Assembly (NCBI GenBank): GCA_032717465.1
Contig: CM064655.1
Span: 20,462,551-20,526,550 of the forward strand
DNA length: 64,000 nucleotides
Source of the DNA: Coenobita brevimanus
Lineage: Eukaryota; Arthropoda; Malacostraca; Decapoda; Coenobitidae
Direction: 5' to 3'
A program made the position numbers and the translations under genes. This document shows positions 45,219-55,439 of this stretch, one piece after another (position 1 is the stretch's first letter; every line of letters starts with the position of its first letter). The notes below the pieces were generated by a model, which was given only the letters and a program-made list of their open reading frames with translations, made no database searches and had not been told where the DNA came from.

Positions 45219-48200
45219 TTAACCCTTTAACCGCGGGTATTGTTTTGGTCTGAGTGTCCTCTCCCGCGGGGGTTTCAGCCAAATGTAAACAAACCTATAA
45301 ACCTTAATAACTCTGCACAGAATAAAGCTAGAGAAAAAAATAAGGTACCATTAGAAAGTACTAACCTTCAGCTTTCCATTGATGTAGGTTTCATGACTTT
45401 GTTGACTTTCACAGGACGGGGAGAGCCGTTAGAAGTGAGGGGTGTGAAATAACTATTTTACGCCCCACACACCAGTACCAAATGCCAACCACTCTCTCAT
45501 AATAGTAATATAAACATATATGAACACTGTACATACGATAAACACCCACTCTGTGTTCACTGAGGTAGGTAAAAGGCACTTCCCTGCTGCGCGCCGCTCT
45601 TCACTGCGGCGGCAGCGCTCACTTCACTGCGGCGGCACCCGCTCACTGACGTTTCATGCGATCTTTTCATTCTTTCTAACTTCTAATATTATTTTACATA
45701 TAATATGGGCAATGTACATTATATTTACAATGCACTTATTACTATATTGCGTCACTGGCGCATCACAGAATTACATAAGTGCCGCAGAATTCCACAAGTG
45801 CCGCAGATTCTCTTATTACAATATCACTTATTATACTGGCCAATATTTCCTTTTTTTTCTAGGCAAAATATCCCTTATTACTACATTATCCATTATACAA
45901 TTATTGGCAATGCACGTCACTGTCGCATCACTATATATCACTGTCACTTTCAGTATTTACTCAGACAGTGGTACTCGGCAAAGCACGGACTTACACATAG
46001 AGCGACTTGGCATTCAAGGCACTGGTGTGTGCTCATTTTTCTCGTCCTAGGCCTCCGTGTGGTGGTAGAACATACTCTGCAGTGGCCCTGTGACAACCTG
46101 CCGCCTGCTGTAGGAGGCAATTTCACAAGCTGGTGCCGGCTCATGTAATTGCGGCACTCAAGACGGTCAGGTTGTGTGTCAGAGTGTCGCCTCGGGATCA
46201 ATGCCGTCACCTGACCAAATCGTGCAAGTAGCTGCTGCACGACAGTCTTCGAAAACTGTCTCACTGATGGTTGCCTTATGCCCCCGACTTGTGTCTTGTA
46301 GAGAAGGAAGGCGTTGAGCATGCACATATCGAGCATGTGCAGGCAAGCCTTCCTGTACCATCGGGTGTTTCTCCTGAGACAGTCGATTTCGCCAATCATC
46401 ATATCAGACTTATCAACAAGTCTCATATTTACATTATAATCAATGACGGCATCAGGCTTCATGATTGGCTGTCCCGTCCTGTAGCTGACCTTCCCAGTTC
46501 TCTTCAATTCCCCCTTTTGGATGGTGCTGATCATATTCACGACCTTCTTGTCATGCCACCTGATCGCAAGAAGCTTGTCTGACTTCTTCAGGTGAACATC
46601 TCCCCTGGATGATGATGATGCTTCGGGGAAACTAGGCCACTCTTTCCTATAGCTCCGTGCAGTGCCAACAGTGCCAATGCCGTGTTCAGCAAGGTATTTG
46701 GAGAGTTTCGGTGCTGTGTAATAATTGTCTGTGTACAGCACATGATTACCACCAAAATACCTCTCCATCAGCACTTTTACAACGGAGCCAGAGAAGCCAA
46801 GGGGGTCTTTCCTGTTCACATCCATTGTGCTAGCCGAGTAAATGACAAAATCAAGGATATACCCCGTCTCACAGTCACACAGCACAAAGAACTTTATCCC
46901 AAAGCGGTGGCGTTTGCTGGGGATGTACTGCATGAATTTGAGACGTCCTCTGAACAATACCGGGGATTCGTCTATGACGACTTTCTGCATAGGCCTGAAA
47001 AATCGCATAAATCGATCCCTAATCCTGTTGAGAAAATCCCTCACTTTCCACAAAGGGTCAGTTTGGGACGGGTTGTCATTGTCAGCGAAGTGCAGGTATC
47101 CTAGCAGCTGTCGGAACCGATCCCGTGACATATACTTCCCGATTATAGGGATAGTAGTTATGTCATCCACGAGCCAGTACTCCTCCAACTCATGTCTCTT
47201 TATATGGGGCATCAGAAACATTAGTGCAAAAAACACATACAGCTCTCTGATCCCGACAGGCAACCACGACACTTGCTTTGGTGAGCCAATAGGTCCCAGC
47301 CCTTCTGCTGCACACTGAGCTGCATACCTATTGGTCTCATCGCTGACATGCTGCACAATTTCATCATCAAGGAAGGCCAGGAAGTAATCAACAAACTCAT
47401 CACCTGCGTTGCATGGGAAGGCAGGCTGTATTCCAGCATTTGTCATATCAAACGGTGGATTGTGTGGCTGGAAATCTCCACCATCAGACCAAACAAATGC
47501 ATCCACTTGCCCTGTGCGTGGTTCAGTGGCAGGGGCAGGTTGCATTCCACTCCTTTCCCCGTGAGAAGGAGCTGATGTGGAGGCAATGGGTGAGGCAGGA
47601 GGCAAGCGGGAGGTGGGTGAGGCAGGAGGCAACGGGGAGGGAGGTGAGTGCGGGGGCGGTGAGTGGGGGGGTGGCGCGGGTGAGGGAACTGAGCGGGGGG
47701 CAGGTGGGGGGGTTTCTGACCGGGTGCGTGGTGAAACTTGACCCTTTCTACCCCGCTTATCACCTCGCTTATCGCCTCGCTTATCGCCCAGCTTTGCCCT
47801 CCAACTGCCACGCATCCCCTTTGTTCTAGGCCTGCCTGCACGGCCTGCACGGCCTGCCTTCCCTCGCTTTGCAGGCTTTGAATTAATTGCCTCCTCAGAT
47901 GATGTAGACTGAGGAGAGGGCACGACAGATGATGATGATGATGATGTGAGGGCAATAGGGCTAGGGGAATGGAAATTGGATGGAAATGCGTACTAGGGCC
48001 TGGTGTGGGAGACGTGAGCCTGCGCTTCACTCCCTTCCCACATGCAATACCAGATTTGCCCATAGGAGCCTTTCCTTTCCCAGAGTAAGTTGGGGGTGGT
48101 GGGGGGGAATCAACACGATCACTTTCATCACTGTCACTATCAATGGAAAATGGTTCACCACCAATCACTGCCAAATCATCACTGCTTGCTGTGAGTGTGT

Positions 48201-48644
48201 CACTTTCACTGCCACAATCAAGAGTAGTACTTACAGTTTTGTCCAGCTCAGTTCTAATTTCAGGAGTGCTCAACCCCTTCTGCCTCACCGTCGGCAGTTC
48301 TTTTACCGGTGTAGAGGTAGAGGGAACACTAGCACTAATCACTGTAGAGGAGGAAGCGAGCGACGATGAGTCGGGACGGAGTGCCATTATCACGCACAGA
48401 GCTGGACAGATACTGACTGACGCGGGTCAGGGCAGGGGTGGGGGGGGCCCCCTCGGGGTTGGAGGAGGGAGGTGTGGGATGGCTGGCATGAAAGAACTCG
48501 ACAGCTACTCTTGCGTGAGACTATTTGCGCGCCGGGAAAACGCGCGGTGTTCAAAATATTCACGATCATTCCAGAATGGCACCCGCGGTTTGGTCCAGTT
48601 TTGTCACTGTCATTCTGGAATGACACCCGCGGTTAAAGGGTTAA
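45219..48644 (-). mobile_element. piggyBac element 2, nearly intact, 3.4 kb
   Basis: Perfect 20-bp inverted ends TTAACCCTTTAACCGCGGGT with TTAA at 45219-45222 and 48641-48644. It carries a transposase on the minus strand. The deletion derivative at 17768-18803 shares both ends. It is inserted into Tigger3-type sequence (ACATTAA before, TTAAAGCTG after). Confidence 0.95.
45950..48387 (-). pseudogene. piggyBac transposase, one frameshift
   Basis: From ATG 48387 the frame reads MALRPDSSSLASSSTVISAS, then an acidic stretch, until a 1-nt shift between about 48010 and 47930, next to a GAT repeat. The frame 47923-45950 (657 codons) has basic GDKRGDKRG repeats, a Pro-rich linker, then the DDE core: VVIDES (about residue 318 of this frame), YTDNYYTAPKLSKYL and RLVDKSDMMIGEIDC. 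The C-terminus has CRVC, CLEC and CVSPCF zinc-binding cysteines. A single frameshift in a repeat is the only lesion seen, and a sequencing or assembly slip there is possible. Confidence 0.92.
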
Positions 48645-49508
48645 AGCTGTTATAAAGAGCTGCAACACCAAAAATCCTTACCAGAAATAAAGTGAAGACT
48701 GGCTTGAGTGGCAGGTGAAGGTGTGTTGAGGGTAGATGGGCTAGTTACTAGGTGACATGGGTCTCTCTGGGGAAATCCCATCATCTATGCCGAAGCCCTC
48801 GAAGTTGAACGCAGGCTCCAGCACCTCCACTTCCTCTCTGTCCACTTCTCCTCCTTCATCGACCCCTGCTGGCAGGGGATAAGCATCCACTCGCGATCGA
48901 AGTTAAGCAGTAACTGTTGGAATGTTGGTGACGGGGAAACAGAGTTGCCAGATCGCAGCGGCCACATTACCAAACTCCTCAATTTTCATGACCAAATTTA
49001 AGTTTTCATTACCAAATTCATAAAGCTAGCATTTATTCTTCACTACTTATATATACAAGTGGAAATTCATGTAATCACTCTCCTTATAATAAACAGCATG
49101 TTGATTATTTTCATGTATAGGCTAGCAGATTAATCAGAGAGAGCAGACAATTCAGCATCTCCATCCTGTGTATCCTCATACATGTGAAAAATCCATTTGG
49201 CAATGCATTATTCTGATTCATTACCAAACGAATTTTTCATTACCAAATTGGTCCACATTTGGTAATGAAAAATACCAAATGGCAACCCTGACAGGGGAGG
49301 GAGGAGGAAGGAAGGGGTGAAGGGGCCATGGTGTAAACAGCTGTTCGGCGCTGCATGGCAATTTCAAATTACGGGAGGAGAAAAAATCTTTTTTTGGAGG
49401 AATTTTTTTCTTTTTTTGGCCATTTTTGGGTTCTGAAGGTCCAGGTCCGCAATGTCCAGTAAGTGGGGTGTCCGGAAAGTGAGCATCGGAATAATATAGG
49501 GATTACTG
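48645..49508. mobile_element. Tigger3 remainder and Tigger2 end B portion
   Basis: Ends GATAATATA-like sequence then GGGATTACTG at 49508 before TA. Read inward it is CAGTAATCCCTATATTATTC, resembling end A at 41520 (CAGTAATCCCTCCACTATCC). The boundary between Tigger3 and Tigger2 sequence is not resolved. A palindromic ACCAAATT...TTTGGTAATG cluster lies at 49220-49290. A minus-strand 65-codon frame (48785-48982) contains LEPAFNFEGFGIDDG, perhaps a transposase C-terminal remnant. Confidence 0.6.
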
Positions 49509-50308
49509 TAGATACTTTCCATCCATCCTTCTCTTTTCTGTAATGTTTCTATAACTCTGTCATAGTAGCTTAATAGATTAGTTACACATGATTTTTCCTT
49601 TCTAAAACTGAACTGCCTCTTTGTTATCATAGTGTGTTCTTCTAGATGTTTTACCTATACTCTCCTTATCAGCTTTTCTGGTATCTTACTTCCAGCAGTG
49701 GTCAGTGATACTGGTCGGTAGTTGAGTGGATTTTGTATTGTCTCCATGGTGTTCACACTTTGGAAGGTTACTTTCGGAGGTCATGACTTATTTCTCTCAT
49801 ATTTCCTTAGCCTTTTGTGTGCCTCTGTGTCTTTACAGATTTCCTCTGATACTTCCTTCAATATTCTCATTATATTTGCCATCTCCTTTTTGTCTCCCAA
49901 AATTTTGTTTTCTATTTCTTCCTCCTCTATACCAGTGATTACTATAGATTTATTGATATCTGCTGAATCTTAACCAATTTTGGGTTGTTTGGGATTATTT
50001 TTTCACTTCCATTCTAATGCTTTTTTATTCGACTCTTGTTTCTAAGCCTTTGCCTACTTTCACCATTCAGCTTACATAGTTTCCACATCATCTTTATAAC
50101 TTTGCATCACTTCATTCACCTGGGTTATCTTCTCTTCAGTATCACTATTTTGGTCTATCAGACTACTTGCTTGCTGCTTAATTGTCTCTGTATCATTTCT
50201 GACCTCCTCCATAATACTGTTTTGGTTGACAACTGTACTTGCCGTTTCACCAATCGTCCTTTTCAATGAACCCACCTCAACTGACAGCTCATCTATTGTC
50301 TTTCTTGC

Positions 50309-51095
50309 TTAACCCGCGCTGTCCCGGCGACATGAATTAACATCCGCACATGATGTGCACTCATGTTCCGGCGACGTGAATTAACGCGGCAACATTGCAA
50401 GGTCCCTAATTTGCACAATTTTCAATTTTCGCGAGTGATTTCACGAGTGATTTTTGGCACGTATACACAGGACACCTTCCTCTATTCGTCTACAAGATGC
50501 CATGCAAGGACAATGCCTTACACCGCATAACCTCTCCCCCCCCCCTGCACGTCATTGTCTCGGCAATTCACCTGTTACCAGTGACCTGGCCAATAAAGAC
50601 ATTCAGGGCCAGAGTGATTCCCCAATCGATGACAATGTGGAGGACAAAGTTTACATAGCATTAGAGGAAGAAACAGTCTGAAATGATGATCAGGTAATGT
50701 GGGAAAAAAAAGGCCATGAATGGTAATGAGTTAGTGAGTGAAACAATGCTTATAATGCCTATATTACTGTTTGAAAACCAATATACTCCTGTACTACGTA
50801 TAATTTCGTACCAGTTAAATAAATAAATACTGTTTATGAGTGGATAAAATAGCTACCCTCCCATAGAACTCGTTTTCTTTGGTGCCAGCCTGTTAGATAA
50901 CTCAGTCAGGTAAGGAAGTACTCGTACCTAGATCGAGTATTTTAAACCTCAGGTGAGCGATTTCTCTATGAATTTTCGATGTTTCTCACCAAAAGTGGAT
51001 ATTTGAGCCAAAAAAAAAAAAAAAAAAAAAAGGTCCAAAAATCTCGTGACTGGAGCGTACCACTGCTCAGAAAACGTCGGGATGGGGCGGGTTAA
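50309..51095. mobile_element. Non-autonomous TTAA element, copy 2 (787 bp)
   Basis: Left TTAACCCGCGCTGTCCCGGC, right read inward TTAACCCGCCCCATCCCGAC. Copy 1 is at 21509-22205. The uninterrupted LINE B2 at 33299-33320 (TTTCTTGTTTAATTCCTTTACT) is the empty site. The 76-codon frame from 50454 resembles that at 21653. Confidence 0.93.
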
Positions 51096-51338
51096 ATCCT
51101 TTACTGATTTTTCATTTTTCTCCTCCTGCAATTGCTTCTTAATTTCATCCATTTCACTCTGAAATGCTCTTTCCAATCAGTTTACCTTTTCTACTAATTG
51201 GTTGAATGTTTCCATTTCATCCATTTCCTGGTGTATATCATCCAGTTTTCTATCCATTTCCCTCTTCCCAACTCCTTCCATATTTGCTTCACTTGGTTGT
51301 CCGCTTGTGTTAATACTGAGGAAAAGAAAAAAGTTTTT

Positions 51339-51835
51339 CCATCCATCCATCTGTCTATCATGCAATCCTACGTTTCCCCATGAGGAGCGTAGGAGCCAGT
51401 GGCTAGGCAAGTTGGTCCTGACATTTAAGATGAGAGTGACCAGCCTCACATATCCCTGAGTGGCATTATGTGAGCAATAAACTCCAACCACCCCTTGGAT
51501 ATAAACCTTCACCGGCTCAATCCGATTGGAGTGCTGTAATACCCACTAAACCACCAGGCGCCAAAATTTGGTTATATGGTTACCACCCAAGACAGTAAAT
51601 GGTTTCTTGGTGTACAAGAACCATTTGGCTTGTCACTTAATGTAGAGTCACCCACAGGCAGAAGTAAGAGGAGAGATTGAAGGAAAGAAAGACAGAAGAG
51701 GGAATGTAAAGTCACCCATAGGCAAATGGACGAGGAAAGAAAGACAGAAGAGGATGGATGGAAAGAAGGATGGAAGAGAGGATAGGGCAGACACCCGAGA
51801 GAGCACTACATCAAGTGAGTGGATGGCGTTACTTA
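51339..51835 (-). mobile_element. SINE-like repeat copy 2
   Basis: Starts (ATCC)n on the plus strand, then the same body as 18990 and 53097, a CCAGGCGCCA junction (A-box-like on the minus strand) and the GGTTACCACCCA head block. It interrupts the LINE B3 5' region between AAAAGTTTTTCC and TTACAATTATGC, which are contiguous in LINE B2 (33980-33996). Confidence 0.78.
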
Positions 51836-52105
51836 CAATTATGCATCTTACTCGCCTGTGGTTCCGTAGTCGAAACAGCTGGGACTTGATCGGCACATTC
51901 CTGCACTATTTGGCTGTGTTCTGTTATTTGGGCAACACTTTTGCTTAAACTTGCTCTGTTATTTTAGAACACAATTTAGTTAAACCATGTACAGAGCTTG
52001 ACTCATATAAAGCTACTACTGTATTTATGGATAGCCAATTGTAGCCAAGAGTGGCCAGCTCTGAGCGAGGTGATATGACGTGTTGTCTCTCTGACGCCTA
52101 AACTA

Positions 52106-52109
<4 letters not shown>

Positions 52110-52154
<45 letters not shown>
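52110..52154 (+). repeat. (TG)n at LINE B3 5' end
   Basis: About 22 TG units. The left neighbour is the LINE 5' end (GTCTCTCTGACGCC). The right neighbour is unique sequence, not another LINE. Confidence 0.95.
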
Positions 52155-52155
<1 letters not shown>

Positions 52156-52671
52156 AGAGTAAGTCTACTACAGTGCACAGTTGCTAATATGCACCTAGAA
52201 CATGGGAAATAATGCTAGAACTAATTGGATTTATTATTATGATAACCTAAAATTTAGAGGTAGTTTGACTCCTGAAAGTACTGCAGGAAACGTTAATACT
52301 ATGTGCCCAGTGGACAGTTTCACTGTAGAGTGGAACCACAGTGAATTGATATACTATATCATATTCATTCCAAAAATGGGAGCATTGTTTCCTTGTATGA
52401 GTAGTCATACTGTACTTGTTTATTTTTGTACATTGTTCAGTCTTTGAGTTGCGGTAAAGCAAGCTTTATTCACTATGATCAAGAAGAATGTAAGACTTTT
52501 GTTCAAAATATTTATATCCACTGACAGCATAGTAGGACAGGAGGTAGTTTCAGTGGAGTTCAGTGTATGCTTTGCAATACTGTACTGCATTTTCTTGAGA
52601 GTGATATTAGTAACTGATGTGTTCCTAAGTTGTATGATATTGTGTTAGTGTATTTGGTTCTTTCCTAACAG
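52155..52671 (+). other. Presumed intron before the exon at 52672
   Basis: AT-rich, no recognised repeat. It ends in TTTCCTAACAG, a good acceptor with a pyrimidine tract. Confidence 0.5.
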
Positions 52672-52847
52672 ACTCTTCACTAGCACTGTCGGGAGGAATA
52701 TCTATGGGAGATCAGGGATCTTACAAGAGTGACCTGACTTCTGCAGAAAATGTTGCTATTAACCTCCTGAAGCACTTCAATGAACAGCGACTTCCTAAAG
52801 CATCTGATCTAGAGTGGCTGGTATTAGAGAAGGATGTCCCACAGAAG
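52672..52847 (+). CDS. Internal host exon, Rubicon/Pacer-like
   Basis: The 176-nt exon is bounded by AG at 52670-52671 and GT at 52848-52849 (AAG|GTAATG). One frame is open throughout: the first two bases complete a codon, then 58 codons. It encodes LTSAENVAINLLKHFNEQRL and KASDLEWLVLEKDVPQK. From memory, Rubicon-family proteins (autophagy and endosome regulators with a C-terminal zinc-binding RH domain) have a similar SAE...LP.A.(D/E)L.WLV.E...PQKLLP segment just before the RH domain. The match is recall, not a search. I did not find the following exon. No lesion is visible, so this may be a working exon of a large gene whose introns are filled with repeats. Confidence 0.6.
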
Positions 52848-53096
52848 GTAATGAAGGTGATAAAAAAAAAAAAAACATGAAGCAGAGCCTATACTACCTC
52901 ATTTAGGATGTAGATGGGCTAGAAGCTTAAGTACCATTTTCATTTTCTTTTTAAATAAGCAAGGAAGAAGGAACCAAAGACCAGAAGGCCTTAAAACTGT
53001 TCTCACCAAGAGAAAACAGAAACAAGATAAGTCTGATTATTTAAGGGCTCTGCTTAGGAGGATCTTTGGCTATACATCGTGCTTTTTTGTACTACA
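52848..53096 (+). other. Presumed intron
   Basis: A-rich run near 52861-52875. No exon or element recognised. Confidence 0.4.
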
Positions 53097-53525
53097 GTAC
53101 ATCCATCCATCCATTCATCATCCAGTCCTACGTTGCCCCATAAGGAGCATAGGAGCCCTGGGCTAGGCAAGTCAGTCCTGACATTTAAGATGAGAGTGAC
53201 CAGCCTCCCTTATCCCTGAGTGGCATTACGTGAAAAATAAATACCACCCCTTGGATATAAACCTACACCGGCTCAATTCGACTGGAGTGCCCTGATTACA
53301 CATTAAACCACTAGGCGCCATAATTTGGTTATGTGGTTACCACCCATCGTAGTAAATGGTTTCATGGTGTACAGGAAACCCTTTGGCTTGTCACTCAGTG
53401 TAGAATCGCCCGTAGACAGAAGGAAGAGGAAAGAGTAAAGGAAAGAAAGACAGAAGAGGAAGGAAGGAAAAGAGGAAAAGGCAGTCACCTGAGAGTAGCA
53501 CTACATTGTGTGAGTGGATGGTGAG
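53097..53525 (-). mobile_element. SINE-like repeat copy 3
   Basis: (ATCC)n tail, shared body, CTAGGCGCCA junction and head block GGTTATGTGGTTACCACCCA, as in copies 1 and 2. The minus strand has TGGCGCCTAGTGG, an A-box-like element, at about 53305-53318. A clear B box was not found. Confidence 0.78.
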
Positions 53526-53605
53526 CGTCCCCACCTACCAAATATAAATTTAAACATTTTATTTGACTTCAGCAGTTTTGCACAGTACTGTATATCTCTG
53601 TATAG

Positions 53606-53859
53606 CAGATGCTCAGTTTAGTAACTTTTTTGACAAAGACTAATATATGTGACATGGACTTCTCCCAATCTTCATTACTAAGAGACACTTCTAGGGAGAG
53701 GGTTGGAAGCCCATTTATTATGACACCACAGGGCATTTTGTGGAGTTGTGTGAGAGTTTTCAAGGACATAAAGTCTGGTGATCAATGCAGTCCCTCCAGA
53801 AATCACTCCAAAGGGCTAAGAAATCCATCCCAAAGTTTTATGAAAAGTATGCATTCCAG
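53606..53859 (+). other. Candidate exon of unknown product
   Basis: An open frame of 254 nt between TATAG (53601-53605) and AG|GTAAGG (53859/53860). It encodes MDFSQSSLLRDTSRERVGSP, then a Ser/Asn/Arg-rich end (SPSRNHSKGLRNPSQSF). It could belong to the same gene as 52672-52847, but I do not recognise it, and open frames of this size occur by chance. Confidence 0.3.
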
Positions 53860-54448
53860 GTAAGGGTCATCCCCATAAGCTGCCTGACCTGTACTCACAG
53901 TCTCTTTGTGGTGCCATCTTTGAGGTACCATATTTATTTTTCAGGCTTTAGATTTTTTTTTTTTTTCCCCCATTCAGTGATTTCTCCTTTTGGAGGCACC
54001 ATAGGATATGGCTTTGAGCCAGTGTGGCTGCCATATTTTACGTGCAGCATTAAGGTGTTCGGAACGTAAATACAATCAGTCCTTGTTATAAGTCGGGGAG
54101 TATTCCAGAATATCACAGTTTTTCCTGAATATAGTAATTGGTACCATACATATGGGCAACTGATTACTTAACTGTATAGATGGCAGTGGAGCTCTAATCA
54201 GTAAATTTGTTGGCCTCTCCAAGTATAGTGCTTCAAATTATGTGTCTTATTCTGTACCTAGAATAAGCTTTTTGTACTGCAAATCACTTGGCAAAGAAGA
54301 GACTCTTCAATGAAAAATTGTGAAGACACCACTCATCTGAGAACTGTCTAGGTTATCTCTAGGAGATCCAGCATAGGGCATATACTGTACTGTTGGCATC
54401 ATTTGCTGTTTACATGTTTACTTTTGTTGTCAGTCTAATCCAAGGACT
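53860..54448. other. Unassigned stretch
   Basis: Probably intronic. A CAGTCCTTGTTATAAGTCGG motif at 54075 resembles a Tigger end but has no partner. No ORF is supported. Confidence 0.35.
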
Positions 54449-55439
54449 TTAACCCTTTCGCATACCATAAGTTTCCAATAAGTTTCTGTGCCAGTTACAA
54501 AACCAAAACCCTGCTTAGACTGCCTCCGCTTGCGCAGAAAGAAAGAAAATTTTACGCCCAGATTTGCCCCCGGAAAATGCTTATATTCTTTTAAATAGTA
54601 GCCCATCATCATTGCTGATCTTTTTACTATTAAAAAGAAAAAAACATAAAGCATGAATAATTGTACGGAAATGAAGTGAGAATACACCTTACTTAGGAGA
54701 AAACTAGCTTCTAATAACTTCCCACCATTAATGCACAAAATTTTTCCTGGGACTTGCAATTGTAAAGTTCATGTCTATGTACAGAATTTCAGGAGCTTTC
54801 TTATGAGCACTGGGGAATTTTGGTACGCCCACTAGTTTTTGAGTAAATCGAAAAAAAAAAATTAAAAATCACCTAAAAATGTATGATCAATCATTTCGTA
54901 TGTTATTACTGAGACTGTAACAGACATATATGTAAATTATTTACATTTTTGTAGCCCAGTAGAATAGAAATTGTTACAACCCTTATTGTTTTTGAGAAAA
55001 TTATTTTTGATAAGTTAGGATGGGTTGGGTGGGGTAACAGCATGAAAGCTCGTGCCAGTAAGTGGAGTATGTTTGTGTTTCCAAACTTTTCCCAAAACAG
55101 TTTGCACACAAAGGTTCTTTTGCTTTAGGGTCATTCCATCGTGAGAAACGTTACATTCAGAGACAAGTTACTGATCTACCCTCACTTGTATTTTCTCATG
55201 AAGGCAATGTAAATAAATGCCGTTTGCAAGGTATACTACCAACACCTCACACTACATTATGCCATAATCAGATTATTCATATGTTTTTATTCTGATTCTG
55301 ATTTTATATAGATATTTAAAAGTGGCATGAGAATCATTACCGTGATGCTACCCCACCTTTTACTTTGCATGAGTATTTTCAGTAACTCTGTGATTTTACT
55401 GGTTCAGTCAAGAAGTGCTTTATATCAGTAATATGTCAA

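Larger units (their letters stand above)
49511..52109 (-). mobile_element. LINE B3, 5' part
   Basis: Minus strand from 52109 to 49511: 5' region, ORF1 coiled coil (MERAFQSEMDEIKKQLQEEK about 51176; SLIDQNSDTEEKITQVNEVM about 50180), then the deletion junction at about 49738, the RT segment and REGWMESI ending at the Tigger TA (49509-49510). It is interrupted by a TTAA MITE (50309-51095) and a SINE (51339-51835). Confidence 0.88.

Noticed and set aside
46271..47829. Several plus-strand frames over 70-158 codons
   Set aside because: Antisense to the piggyBac transposase. No independent motif or splice evidence.
54068..54120. Tigger-like terminus CAGTCCTTGTTATAAGTCGG
   Set aside because: No partner end or TA duplication could be found, so it is mentioned only in the stretch annotation.
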